A DNA stretch of 24,281 nt from a virus. This document shows positions 4,472 through 12,350 of this stretch, piece by piece; position 1 is the stretch's first letter, and each line of letters starts with the position of its first letter. The notes under the pieces were generated by a model. It made no database searches. It was not told where the DNA came from and saw nothing but the letters and a program-made list of their open reading frames with translations. Position numbers and translations under genes: made by a program. The DNA lies in IMG/VR virus record IMGVR_UViG_3300025000_000412, positions 1 to 24,281 of that record; one strand, 5' to 3'.

Positions 4472-5188
4472 TTATTCGACTACAACAGTCCTGGTTGCCG
4501 CATCCCATGTAACCTTGTGTCCCAAAGCCTCCAGGACTGCCCGTAGTGGAATCCAAGTCTGTCCATCAATCAGTTTGCCGGAAAACACCTGACCACCGGC
4601 AATAATACTGTTAGCATCCGGCGACTGAACAGGCGTTGCAATCCCCAAGAAATCACATATCCCATGAGCTATAGCCAGGGCAGCCCGGTTTTGAAAATCT
4701 TCCGACTGCAGCAATTTTTCCTCCACTAAATTGCTAATAAAAGCCAGCTCCACCAGGGCAGCAGGCATTTTGCTTTGCCGCAAAACAGCAAAATTTGATT
4801 GTTTTGTTCCCCGGTCAGTTAGGCCCAATGCAGGAACTAAGCGATCTTGTAGGCATTGAGCAAGCACGGCACCTTTTATGCTACCTGGATAACAGTGTGT
4901 TTCGGTGCCGTGGGCTGCCGGGCCTATCGCAGCGTTAACATGTATTGATACGAACACGTCTGACAAAGAGGAATTTGCTAACTCTGCCCGTTTCGTGAGG
5001 TCTACCGACAAGTTTTCACTCAGGCGAATATCGGCATACCTGGTAAGTGTAACAGACATAACCGGCTGTAAAATAGCCGCTACTTTTTTAGCTACTGCCA
5101 GCGTAATCACTTTCTCCTGCACTCCAGTCGGGCCAACTGCGCCAGGGTCTTTACCGCCATGTCCAGGATCTATGGTTAGTTTAAACAT
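4472..5188 (-). CDS. N-acetylmuramoyl-L-alanine amidase (endolysin), Amidase_3 type
   Basis: A 238-residue phage lysin that should cut the bond between muramic acid and L-alanine in peptidoglycan. The catalytic domain (1-180) has the Amidase_3 zinc ligands in order: H10 (DPGHGGKDPGA), E25 and H83 (SIHVNA), and the catalytic E147 (ALVELAFISN). The C-terminal 45 residues (LIDGQTWIPLRAVLEALGHK, ending WDAATRTVVVE) look like the copper-amine-oxidase N-terminal (stalk) repeat found in surface proteins of Clostridia and Negativicutes, probably for wall binding. There is no signal peptide, so export needs the holin. It overlaps the holin gene end by eight bases. Identification is secure; the tail domain is less so. 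Confidence 0.95.
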   Translation of the reverse strand: MFKLTIDPGHGGKDPGAVGPTGVQEKVITLAVAKKVAAILQPVMSVTLTRYADIRLSENLSVDLTKRAELANSSLSDVFVSIHVNAAIGPAAHGTETHCYPGSIKGAVLAQCLQDRLVPALGLTDRGTKQSNFAVLRQSKMPAALVELAFISNLVEEKLLQSEDFQNRAALAIAHGICDFLGIATPVQSPDANSIIAGGQVFSGKLIDGQTWIPLRAVLEALGHKVTWDAATRTVVVE

Positions 5189-5594
5189 TTTTCTTTTCCT
5201 CCTTGCCGCCTGACTTACCTTTCAAAATCTCAACCGCCTGCTTAATTAAATCAGGCACTGGCAGCCCAATGCGGCCGGAATTTTCAACAATACTCAAAAG
5301 CTCATTTGCCAAATAAAAAAATATCGTCGCATCTCGAAAAACATGTCCATCTGCAATAGCCGTATCGACAAGGTGGGCCACTGCTACCATGCCGAAAATG
5401 AATACTTTTCTGGCTATGCCTTTCAGCCCCACGGAGCTGGATAGCTGTCCTTCGATACCTGCAGCTACCATACCCGACAGGTAATCCATGACCACGAAAG
5501 CCAGTAATACCCCCAGCAGCGTTGACCAACCACCGAAGAGATACGATACTGCCGTACCTCCGATCGCTACTACCGTCTTAAAAGAATTCTCCAT
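5181..5594 (-). CDS. Phage holin (phage_holin_4 / toxin-secretion holin family)
   Basis: A 137-residue membrane protein directly before the amidase. Hydrophobic segments lie at about residues 7-20, 24-46 (LGVLLAFVVMDYLSGMVAAG) and 63-82; a conserved-looking region FRDATIFFYLANELLSIVEN follows, and the tail is K/E-rich (KGKSGGKEEKKNV). Length, the xxMDYLSG motif and the NELLSIVEN motif match the family that includes TcdE and many Bacillota prophage holins. It would open the membrane so that the amidase can reach the wall. ATG is preceded by AGGGGGTG. Its end overlaps the amidase start by eight bases. Confidence 0.93.
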   Translation of the reverse strand: MENSFKTVVAIGGTAVSYLFGGWSTLLGVLLAFVVMDYLSGMVAAGIEGQLSSSVGLKGIARKVFIFGMVAVAHLVDTAIADGHVFRDATIFFYLANELLSIVENSGRIGLPVPDLIKQAVEILKGKSGGKEEKKNV

Positions 5595-5616
5595 CTCGCA
5601 CCCCCTACTTAAATTA

Positions 5617-5641
5617 AAACAACCTCCAAGTGGAGGTATAC
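5617..5641 (-). terminator. Intergenic hairpin before the holin gene
   Basis: On the minus strand ACCTCC-ACTT-GGAGGT is followed by TGTTTTAATTT; it may be a weak terminator or attenuator. It is flanked by AAAGTATACC, as is the hairpin at 5911-5935. Confidence 0.5.
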
Positions 5642-5643
5642 TT

Positions 5644-5880
5644 TTACTTCACATAAACAATAAATACAGTCTCACATACACAGCATACCCAATGGTTTTC
5701 CTCGTCTGCAGGGACACATCTTTTCTTGCCGCATTCAGGACAATATTTTTCAGCTACTTTTACATTTTCCCCGCGGAGTTTTCTTTCCTCTCGCAGTCTT
5801 CTTTCACGATCTCCCATAATTCCGTGCTCACAGCAGGCATAAGTAGCGTCTCCTAGAAGTATGCGCTCTCTGTCGGTCAT
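5644..5880 (-). CDS. Small zinc-ribbon protein
   Basis: A 78-residue protein. The C-terminal half holds a zinc ribbon with CPECGKKRC (residues 47-55) and CCVC (about 66-69); the N-terminus is charged (RERRLREERKLRGENVK) and has a CCEH motif near residue 16. ATG follows AAAGGATGTGAACAAAA. It lies upstream of the holin, separated from it by a hairpin. I know no specific function; small zinc ribbons like this are common in Bacillota phages near lysis genes. Confidence 0.75.
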   Translation of the reverse strand: MTDRERILLGDATYACCEHGIMGDRERRLREERKLRGENVKVAEKYCPECGKKRCVPADEENHWVCCVCETVFIVYVK

Positions 5881-5910
5881 TTTTGTTCACATCCTTTTCT
5901 ATTTTCAATA

Positions 5911-5935
5911 AAATAACCGCTCGATGGCGGTATAC
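5911..5935 (-). terminator. Second hairpin with shared flanks
   Basis: On the minus strand ACCGC-CATCGA-GCGGT is followed by TATTTTATT. It is 30 bases before the zinc-ribbon gene start, so it could attenuate that gene. Confidence 0.45.
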
Positions 5936-5997
5936 TTTCGAGCCTTGATTTTATTGAGGTATACATAGGTATACTTGTATACTTTTTGTATACCTAT
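5930..5997. repeat. Cluster of five GTATAC sites with a 10-bp inverted repeat
   Basis: GTATAC occurs at 5930, 5959, 5969, 5977 and 5988, the last four spaced 8-11 bp. ATAGGTATAC (5965-5974) and GTATACCTAT (5988-5997) form an inverted repeat. A sixth GTATAC is at 5636. The array suggests cooperative binding by a dimeric regulator, or iteron-like sites. The 5881-6079 region holds no gene. Confidence 0.7.
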
Positions 5998-6000
5998 TGA

Positions 6001-6016
6001 TATTTCACGTGGAATA
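6001..6016. promoter_or_regulatory. parS-like 16-bp palindrome
   Basis: TATTTCACGTGGAATA is the exact inverse of the site at 2152-2167. The CACGTG core and flanks match the parS consensus TGTTTCACGTGAAACA at 13 of 16 positions. It lies beside the GTATAC cluster. Function inferred from resemblance only. Confidence 0.5.
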
Positions 6017-6020
6017 ATCT

Positions 6021-6058
6021 ACGCCGGGCATAAAAATAACGCCCACCCGGCGTTTTAC
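6021..6058. terminator. Strong hairpin between tail and lysis regions
   Basis: ACGCCGGG (6021-6028) pairs with CCCGGCGT (6046-6053). TTTT follows on the plus strand; the minus strand has no clean T-run, so it may be an end structure for the tail transcript rather than a classic terminator. Confidence 0.5.
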
Positions 6059-6079
6059 TTACTGCACATTATTAGTCTG

Positions 6080-6349
6080 TTATATATCAACTACACCTAC
6101 GAACTCCGGCAGAGATTTTAAATACTCATAAGCCTGTTTAATGAAATTAGGCGCATTTTCTGCGACTGATGGTACGAAATTAAAATATTCTTTTTCAATA
6201 AAATTATTATTATCAGAATAAGATTTATCTTTAAATACAGCCAATTCAATAACTGCGTTTTCCTTACCGCCACCTACGCTTAGTATCTTAATATAGGCAT
6301 TATCGCAAACTAACCCATTAGTAAAAACTATATTTTTTTGTAAAGCCAT
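6080..6349 (-). CDS. Small tail-fibre-associated protein
   Basis: An 89-residue protein directly after the tail fibre gene, with AAGGGGGCG before the ATG. The first half is beta-rich (KNIVFTNGLVCDNAYIKILS) and the second has PNFIKQAYEYLKSLPEF near the end. Small proteins with this NAPNFIKQAYEYLK-type ending are common after tail fibres in Bacillota phages and prophages. It may be a fibre-associated or chaperone-like protein; no function is proved. It probably ends the tail transcript. Confidence 0.75.
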   Translation of the reverse strand: MALQKNIVFTNGLVCDNAYIKILSVGGGKENAVIELAVFKDKSYSDNNNFIEKEYFNFVPSVAENAPNFIKQAYEYLKSLPEFVGVVDI

Positions 6350-6361
6350 AATTACGCCCCC

Positions 6362-7702
6362 TTATGCTTGTGTTCCTACTATCGTTCCATCGATATCAGA
6401 CGTTGGAACACCGTTTTTTATTCTCAGCAAACCGCCCGAGTCAACCCATAGGTGATAATCACCCAATTTTAAAGGTTGACGGTCATACTGACTTGTCCCT
6501 ACAATAACACCGCCCCATGAATTTACTCCAAACAATTCCGTTCCGTCTACGGAGTAAACCCCCTTCACTAGGCGAGATACCGTATCCCTTTTTCTAACTT
6601 TCAACCCTAGGACGTTGGAGTACGTCCCGTTTCCAATGTCTCCAATGACATGAACAAATTTGTCTATGTCGTTGTTTGAATGGATTACATTCCTAATGTA
6701 TTTAGCAGTTGCTGTTAGCGATGCCCTGTCGTTATTTCTAACCAACCCTTGACTTGGGTTGTAGTAAATAGTTCCGGCTCCCAAGTCGCTAACTCCTGCT
6801 GTTTCATACGACTCAAATATAATATTCCCCCTGCAGTTTGCGCCAATCACATAGGGGGTGGACGCATAACCCTCCGTGCGACACCACTCGAAAACATTAT
6901 AGTCACAGCCCAGACCACCATCAATCAATACCGCCTGGGTTTTGGTTGCAGCCCCCTGCTCCATGGATATACCAATCCATTTATTGTTGTTGGTAGGACT
7001 GGACGCTAACCATACATCTGTATCTGTGTTTTCCCCGCCATGATACCTACCACCAATAAATAAATTTTCATTGACATATCCAGGACTAACAGGATTGACT
7101 TTGACATTGTATTTATTGTTGATGCTGTCGCAATTAAAAAATTGTGAATATGCTACCATTTGCGATGTATCTGGATCAAATAAATATCCGTACTTATTGT
7201 TCCTTGCTAAACAATCTTCCATCGTAAAATTGGTTGTATTACATACCCTGAAACCTACATTTTCTGTAGTTCCATCAAAAAGGGTTCTTTCAATAGACAA
7301 CCCTTTTACTGATCCAGATATCATACTATCATCGCCAATTTGATAGGCTATCAAGATACTTGGATCTGGGACAAGGGTCACGCCGTAAGCTAAAACATGT
7401 ACTTTGGATTTGTGGTTGATTGTATCACTTATCCTATATATTCCTGGAGGTATAAAAACAATACCTCCACCTTTTGAATATACATCGTCTACAGAATTTT
7501 GAATTGCAGTTATATCATCAGTTATACCATCACCCTTAGCACCATAGGTGGTTTTGACGTTTATTATTTCCGTTACAGTTTCGGCTAAATGTGCAGTATG
7601 GGCATTATCAATCTTTTCCCAGTTTTCGTTTAAGTGTATTTCGTGATCAAAATACTCATCATCACCAGCTTTTTTAAGTGCTAGGGTTTCTGTAGTTGCC
7701 AT
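6362..7702 (-). CDS. Tail fibre/spike with pectate-lyase-type beta-helix
   Basis: A 446-residue receptor-binding or polysaccharide-degrading protein. The N-terminus (TLALKKAGDDEYFDHEIHLN, then WEKID) is the usual phage tail-attachment part. Residues 47-75 (VKTTYGAKGDGITDDITAIQ) are the start signature of the Pectate_lyase_3 beta-helix, followed by GGGIVFIPPGIY, and many N/G-rich coils with YNVKVN-type turns to about residue 320. The C-terminal 100 residues (WGGVIVGTSQYDRQPLKLGD, then YHLWVDSGGLLRIKNGVPT) form a beta-rich tip. Host range is probably set here. Catalytic residues cannot be assigned by eye. Confidence 0.88.
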   Translation of the reverse strand: MATTETLALKKAGDDEYFDHEIHLNENWEKIDNAHTAHLAETVTEIINVKTTYGAKGDGITDDITAIQNSVDDVYSKGGGIVFIPPGIYRISDTINHKSKVHVLAYGVTLVPDPSILIAYQIGDDSMISGSVKGLSIERTLFDGTTENVGFRVCNTTNFTMEDCLARNNKYGYLFDPDTSQMVAYSQFFNCDSINNKYNVKVNPVSPGYVNENLFIGGRYHGGENTDTDVWLASSPTNNNKWIGISMEQGAATKTQAVLIDGGLGCDYNVFEWCRTEGYASTPYVIGANCRGNIIFESYETAGVSDLGAGTIYYNPSQGLVRNNDRASLTATAKYIRNVIHSNNDIDKFVHVIGDIGNGTYSNVLGLKVRKRDTVSRLVKGVYSVDGTELFGVNSWGGVIVGTSQYDRQPLKLGDYHLWVDSGGLLRIKNGVPTSDIDGTIVGTQA

Positions 7703-7712
7703 ATCTTACCCC

Positions 7713-8387
7713 CTACGTCAAACTACCGCTTAGTTGCCTAAAAGTTCTATTTTTTAGGATTCTAAAAGTTACTGCATCCGCTTTAAGTTCCTCGTTCTTA
7801 ACTGGCCAATAAAAAACGCGGCCTTTCAACATCCCGAATTTTGTACTTGATTTTAGCTCCCCAAAAGTCACTTGACTGGTTTTAATTTCCCCAAAGGTAA
7901 GAGGAATATATCTTCGCTGCTGCAACATATCTGTATTGGCCGGAATAATGACTCTAACCGACCGCCTCAGCTCGGTTATGTTTGGCAAAGCCTCCCACGG
8001 ATATATGCCTAACTTAAAAAGCTTAGTGACCTGACACGCCGCAAAATCCTCTATTACCAATGCGTCCAAATCGTATGTTTCGACAATGCTTTTTATGCTC
8101 GGCACTTTAACCGTCCCGTAACCGCGCAGTCTGGAAATAATTCTATTGCGTCGTTCTTCTGTTGTTAATTCTGGCTCTACGGGCAAACTAAGTTCCGACT
8201 CCCACTTATTCAGTCCCCAAGTAGCTGTTTGGACAAAAAATTGATTCAACACGTCGCTTGGAGCAGCACGTATAGTATCAATTTCAGCGCCTTTTGCTTG
8301 TAACAATGCCGCTATTATTGTAGACGATTCGTAATAACGCGGCATATATGACAGCATCAGGCGGCCTTTTTCGGAAGTTATCGTCAT
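7713..8387 (-). CDS. Baseplate/tail protein, DUF2313 (YmfQ/XkdU-like)
   Basis: A 224-residue baseplate protein. The N-terminus (LSYMPRYYESSTIIAALLQA, then KGAEIDTIRAAPSDVLNQFF) and the WGLNKWESELSLP motif are typical of DUF2313 proteins, which follow baseplate J in PBSX-like and Mu-like phages. The C-terminus contains two similar beta segments (TFGEIKTSQVTFGELKSSTK) forming a short repeat. It overlaps the baseplate J gene by four bases and precedes the tail fibre gene, as expected for the protein linking wedge and fibre. Confidence 0.9.
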   Translation of the reverse strand: MTITSEKGRLMLSYMPRYYESSTIIAALLQAKGAEIDTIRAAPSDVLNQFFVQTATWGLNKWESELSLPVEPELTTEERRNRIISRLRGYGTVKVPSIKSIVETYDLDALVIEDFAACQVTKLFKLGIYPWEALPNITELRRSVRVIIPANTDMLQQRRYIPLTFGEIKTSQVTFGELKSSTKFGMLKGRVFYWPVKNEELKADAVTFRILKNRTFRQLSGSLT

Positions 8388-9889
8388 GTCAGCGTCACCG
8401 TCCCCAAAACAGCTACCTCCTGCACTCCTACCGGTATATTAGCCGTGCCGGAGTTAACTAACAAGTTGGAGTAGTCGGTAACGCCAGCAGTATCTAAAAT
8501 AGCATTACCTACCCGGACATACCTAACATCATTGTCAGCAGTAAAAACAAGTGATTTGATATACGCTTTAATATTTTCCGTTACCGCCGCCTTAACCGTG
8601 CTTGAAACATAGCCCGCCGTAATAACAAGAGTTGCTGAAATATTTATAGCTATTGACGTTACTGGCTCAACTGTAACCCTATGGTTTATGGGTGCCTGTC
8701 CCTCTCCGGTATCCTTAGAAAAGGTTGATTTATACGTTACCTTATCAACCCAAGTGATTGTTGCTGTGTCGGCGGTCAGTCTGATTATCCTAAGCTCAAT
8801 TTCGTCTATACCGTTCCAGAAGAATTCTATTGTCTTACTGCTATATGATGTTTGCAGGTCACTGGCCTTTATTGTGGTTAGTGCATCCACGCCGCCACTG
8901 GGTGTTGTTTTTACCCAGGCTCCGACAGTTGCATCATAGACTCCAATTTGCAGCAGGCTATCTGTTCCAGCGATCGAATCTACTTTCACAGAGGCTATCA
9001 ATTTCCATATGCCTGCCTGCCCCAGTTCTGAGGTGTGTGTAAGTAATCCATTTCCGGATGCACTGTAGAGCATTTTTATAGCCGTCCCATCAACTGAAAC
9101 GCCATAACCACCGATAGTCATTGATTCTGCTTCAATTTGAGTTATCCAGAGAGGTGCTATATACTCTTGAGCTGCTCCTATAAGTTCCTCGCCTGCTGGT
9201 TCCTTATCAGTGTCCAAAATAGCTACACTAACAGTACCAGGGCCGTATTTGACCGGCAGTACGACCACTGCACCGACACCAGGAACCTCCAATGCCCAGC
9301 GTTCGTAATCGGCTATATTGCCACCAGCAGCGGGGGATCTTACTCGCTGCAAGTACCGGGCAAGCAAGGATGTATCGCTTTCAGCATCCAGACCTCCCTC
9401 AAGTTCTGCTGCGTTGGTAACGCTTGTCACTCCCGGGATAGATACGGGTATTTGCGTTATAGTGCCTGCTGGTACATTTCCAGATATTCCAGCAACTACA
9501 GCCTCAATACTTGCCGCTACAGTGCCGGACACCCCAATAGTTGCCGCTACAGTAGTCTTAAACTGTATGCCTGTAGTTGTGGAAAAAATAGAGTCAAGAG
9601 GCACCGTCGCGCCTACCGTGCCAGCAGTAGTAATCTCACCTGTTGCTTTTACTGCTTCATTGGGAATTATGCCGTGTTCTGCAGCCCTCATTTTTAAATA
9701 TTCACCACGTGTCGTTTCAGCAAAACCAAGGGTTAAAACTTTATCCAATTCGATATAGTTCAAAGCCAATTCAATAGCTGCCGGCGAAAGAGTGTCCTGC
9801 ACGAAGGACCCTTCTCGCCTATCAATATCAGACGGAACAGCATCAAGCATCCTTTGTTTTATTGCCGCCTCCGTTTGCGCTTCATACAC
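8384..9889 (-). CDS. Baseplate J protein with a 150-residue inserted domain
   Basis: A 501-residue baseplate wedge protein; relatives such as XkdT are about 350. Residues 1-246 are typical: REGSFVQDTLSPAAIELALN, then SIPGVTSVTNAAELEGGLDA, SLLARYLQRVRSPAAGGN and YERWALEVPGVG. The family's GEGQAPINHRVTV motif follows only at about residue 395. Between them, residues about 249-394 form a beta-rich domain (IEAESMTIGGYGVSVDGTA and IWKLIASVKVDS) that looks like a carbohydrate-binding jelly roll (CBM6-like). The C-terminal NDVRYVRVGNAILDTAGVTD matches baseplate J again. The main assignment is secure; the nature of the insert is inferred. Confidence 0.92.
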   Translation of the reverse strand: MYEAQTEAAIKQRMLDAVPSDIDRREGSFVQDTLSPAAIELALNYIELDKVLTLGFAETTRGEYLKMRAAEHGIIPNEAVKATGEITTAGTVGATVPLDSIFSTTTGIQFKTTVAATIGVSGTVAASIEAVVAGISGNVPAGTITQIPVSIPGVTSVTNAAELEGGLDAESDTSLLARYLQRVRSPAAGGNIADYERWALEVPGVGAVVVLPVKYGPGTVSVAILDTDKEPAGEELIGAAQEYIAPLWITQIEAESMTIGGYGVSVDGTAIKMLYSASGNGLLTHTSELGQAGIWKLIASVKVDSIAGTDSLLQIGVYDATVGAWVKTTPSGGVDALTTIKASDLQTSYSSKTIEFFWNGIDEIELRIIRLTADTATITWVDKVTYKSTFSKDTGEGQAPINHRVTVEPVTSIAINISATLVITAGYVSSTVKAAVTENIKAYIKSLVFTADNDVRYVRVGNAILDTAGVTDYSNLLVNSGTANIPVGVQEVAVLGTVTLT

Positions 9890-10317
9890 TAAAAAGTCAC
9901 CTCCTGGCTATAGATAGTCCCATCAAATGTTACGACTGTAAACGTAACCTTTAACCAGTCGCCGCCACGCTCAACAACAAAGTCCCTCACATCAGAAATG
10001 CGATCATCGTAAATCAATGCTTCTCTAATTGCTCGCGGTACCTCGCTTTCTAGCACCACGCGCGGCAAATCGTAACCTACAATATCATCCAATTCACAAC
10101 CATACGAAAAACTATATACCGGGAACCTAAAGCGAACAGTTCTGATTGTTTTCTCAATCCACATTTTCAGGGCATCAATGCCGGTTAAGACTCTAGGCGC
10201 CCCGTCCTGCATGATAAATTCACCGGTGACAAAATCAAAAGCCAGTTCTTTTCCGTATGTCACGGTAGAACTGACTTGCCTTTCTGGTATAACGATGTCC
10301 GGGAAAATATTAGCCAT
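9889..10317 (-). CDS. Baseplate protein, DUF2634 (XkdS-like, gp25-like wedge)
   Basis: A 142-residue protein. It contains GKELAFDFVTGEFIMQDGAP, then ALKMWIEKTIRTVRFRFPVY and YGCELDDIVG, all typical of DUF2634 in PBSX-like clusters. It is related in role to the T4 gp25 wedge. It shares a base with the baseplate J gene and overlaps the DUF2577 gene by eight bases. Confidence 0.9.
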   Translation of the reverse strand: MANIFPDIVIPERQVSSTVTYGKELAFDFVTGEFIMQDGAPRVLTGIDALKMWIEKTIRTVRFRFPVYSFSYGCELDDIVGYDLPRVVLESEVPRAIREALIYDDRISDVRDFVVERGGDWLKVTFTVVTFDGTIYSQEVTF

Positions 10318-10744
10318 CAGCTATCACCACCCTGTCTAGAATTAAATATTGTTGTTCTCCAGGCAGGGCCATAACTGCAACGCGATCACCAGACTTTAAC
10401 ACGTCCTCAAACTGCACACGAATATACTCATACCTAAAAGTCGATATGGTATTATGTGGAGGATTTATCTCGTCATTTACCGTAAATCCTCCACTGCCGC
10501 TGACCAAATCAACCCCTGTCCCATCGCCAAGGATGCGTTCAGTCGCCTCTATGTGTTCCAGAGTTACGATTCGCTCATGCCTGGTTAAGTGTTCGCAAAC
10601 TATTAGGTCATCGCCAGAGAGGCTTATTTCCATATTATCAACGCGGATAGCCAGGGGGGAGGATTGAATAACAGTAGCAAGTTCAATTCCGCGCGTATGC
10701 GTGTTTTGCTGTCTAATAAATTCAATTAGCTTACTAGCTGACAT
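10310..10744 (-). CDS. DUF2577 protein (XkdR-like)
   Basis: A 144-residue protein. IELATVIQSSPLAIRVDNME is the typical N-terminal beta motif of DUF2577, followed by the region with DDLIVCEHLTRHERIV. The C-terminal VLKSGDRVAVMALPGEQQYL is the conserved end. It is a small baseplate hub component between the XkdQ-like protein and DUF2634. Starts and stops overlap the neighbours (TAATG-type junction with the upstream gene). Confidence 0.9.
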   Translation of the reverse strand: MSASKLIEFIRQQNTHTRGIELATVIQSSPLAIRVDNMEISLSGDDLIVCEHLTRHERIVTLEHIEATERILGDGTGVDLVSGSGGFTVNDEINPPHNTISTFRYEYIRVQFEDVLKSGDRVAVMALPGEQQYLILDRVVIADG

Positions 10745-11739
10745 TATTCTTCTACCTCCCCGGCATCCTGCTCGGCAACAGTTACATCCCAGGCCAATTT
10801 CAGACTCATAGTGTGGTTGTCGTTTTGGACGGTGTGATCGTCAGTGTCAACATAGAATTTTCCTGTCAGACCGGTTAATGATTCGACAACCTCAATACTC
10901 GATCCATGCTCCACATCATCCAACCCCAAGCACTCTATGGAAGCCTCCCGGCTTATCCTGCCTAAATCCTTTAGCATGTTAGCGGCCATTGTTTGGGCCT
11001 CACCGGTCTTGATGTTGCCCTCTTTTTTTAGTTCCTGGAGTAGTCCATATTGCTGTATTAGTGCTTCGTCGCTGACGGTAGTCAATATCTGATCTTTATC
11101 TCCGACTATGATAATCCTATTTCTCATGTCGCTGATATTCTCAGAGTAGCTTGCTGAGATTAAATTTTGTCCCTCTGTGATAACCCATCTTTGTGTTTGC
11201 CAACCACGTTCCACGACATTTAATTTGCCCTGCTTCATGCGTATTTGATATTTCTTGCCATTGCGTTTTGTCGTTTCAGTTAGAGCTATAATCATCATGT
11301 CATAGATTGTTTTTTCCCGGAGGATTAGTTTACCCAGGGTAATACCAGTTTCAACTATGTCACCGGCAGTTATACCAAACTCACTACATAACCGCTTAAT
11401 AATAGCTGTTGCGGTCATGCCAGTAAACTTATATGTGTACTTGGATTTTAGGAGATAGACCGCATGGTCATAAACAGTGATCCCGTAGTTACTACCCGTA
11501 TCTTTTGACTTACCAAAGACAACTCCCCTAAACATTTCCCAAACACCGTTATCTAAGGTTATTGCAGAACCTTGCGGAACCTGATATTTCGGCAGATAGT
11601 AGTCTCTGCCTGATACTAGATCGAGTTCAAGCTTACGGGATGCCTCCCGGACGTTACCGCCCCACTTGATACTTTTTTCAAGTTGTGATATGTCATAAAT
11701 CTCACCAGTGCGCCAGTGGTTTAAGAGTCGGTAGGTCAT
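10744..11739 (-). CDS. Baseplate hub protein, XkdQ/YqbQ-like
   Basis: A 331-residue hub protein, related to gp27/gpD-like hubs. Features: GGNVREASRKLELDLVSGRD near the start, then YGITVYDHAVYLLKSKYTYK, and IIKRLCSEFGITAGDI in the middle, a conserved order in XkdQ proteins; GDKDQILTTVSDEALIQQYG follows. It sits between the LysM protein and DUF2577, as in PBSX. No peptidoglycan-hydrolase motif is visible. Start at ATG; it overlaps the upstream LysM gene by four bases. Confidence 0.92.
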   Translation of the reverse strand: MTYRLLNHWRTGEIYDISQLEKSIKWGGNVREASRKLELDLVSGRDYYLPKYQVPQGSAITLDNGVWEMFRGVVFGKSKDTGSNYGITVYDHAVYLLKSKYTYKFTGMTATAIIKRLCSEFGITAGDIVETGITLGKLILREKTIYDMMIIALTETTKRNGKKYQIRMKQGKLNVVERGWQTQRWVITEGQNLISASYSENISDMRNRIIIVGDKDQILTTVSDEALIQQYGLLQELKKEGNIKTGEAQTMAANMLKDLGRISREASIECLGLDDVEHGSSIEVVESLTGLTGKFYVDTDDHTVQNDNHTMSLKLAWDVTVAEQDAGEVEE

Positions 11740-12350
11740 GGTATTATCAAATCCTTGCCAGTAACATTTAGCAGGGTATCCGGATTAGAGCCAATAGCTG
11801 CAGCATTGGCAGTATAAATTTGCTGCCACTTAGAACCATCGTCGTACACTTTCTTAGCAATCATATAAAGAGTATCGCCATATTTGACGGTGTAGGTTTT
11901 CAGTGTTGCGCTGGTGCTGGGTCTGACTGATTCGTCTATCTGCTTAACCTCGATAAAGCGGTATTCACGGAGGGTTAGGGTGTAATTAATATCCCTGGTG
12001 CCGCCGCGCTCACCATATTCAAAATTTTCGATGGAGCAGGCCATATTGACCGGTGTACCGGTGATAATTAACCGAATGGGCCGCTTTGTTTTACGCCACT
12101 TTTCAATAATCTCAACAGCATCATAAGGTTTGGGTATACTCTGATATGCACAATACGGCGCATAGTTGGCCGGGAAAAAACTTGACAGTGATATTTCTGC
12201 AAGCTTAAAGCCGCCCATTAGACTTAGTTCACCAAGTCCTAATATACCCACTACATCGTTTTTATTGCCGGTACTGACTGTAAATTCACTGGGGTTAACT
12301 GGTAATTGGAATTTTTCTTGAAAATTGTTGTATGAAAGCCAAAACTCCAA
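11736..12350 (-). CDS. LysM-containing tail/baseplate protein, XkdP-like
   Basis: A 204-residue protein with an N-terminal half of the XkdP type (NFQEKFQLPVNPSEFTVSTG, and GDLGELS-like LGLGELSLMGGFKLAEISLS) and a C-terminal LysM domain (YTVKYGDTLYMIAKKVYDDG, then WQQIYTANAA, from about residue 150). It probably links tail tube and baseplate hub and may touch peptidoglycan. TTG start next to the tape measure stop, with GGGGGTG upstream. Confidence 0.92.
   Translation of the reverse strand: MEFWLSYNNFQEKFQLPVNPSEFTVSTGNKNDVVGILGLGELSLMGGFKLAEISLSSFFPANYAPYCAYQSIPKPYDAVEIIEKWRKTKRPIRLIITGTPVNMACSIENFEYGERGGTRDINYTLTLREYRFIEVKQIDESVRPSTSATLKTYTVKYGDTLYMIAKKVYDDGSKWQQIYTANAAAIGSNPDTLLNVTGKDLIIP

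Noticed and set aside
2152-6016. The shared 16-mers as attL/attR of a prophage
   Set aside because: They are in inverted orientation, so recombination would invert and not excise, and no integrase is nearby.
9137-9758. Two long plus-strand frames opposite baseplate J
   Set aside because: They overlap a secure baseplate J gene on the other strand and lack ribosome sites and family motifs.
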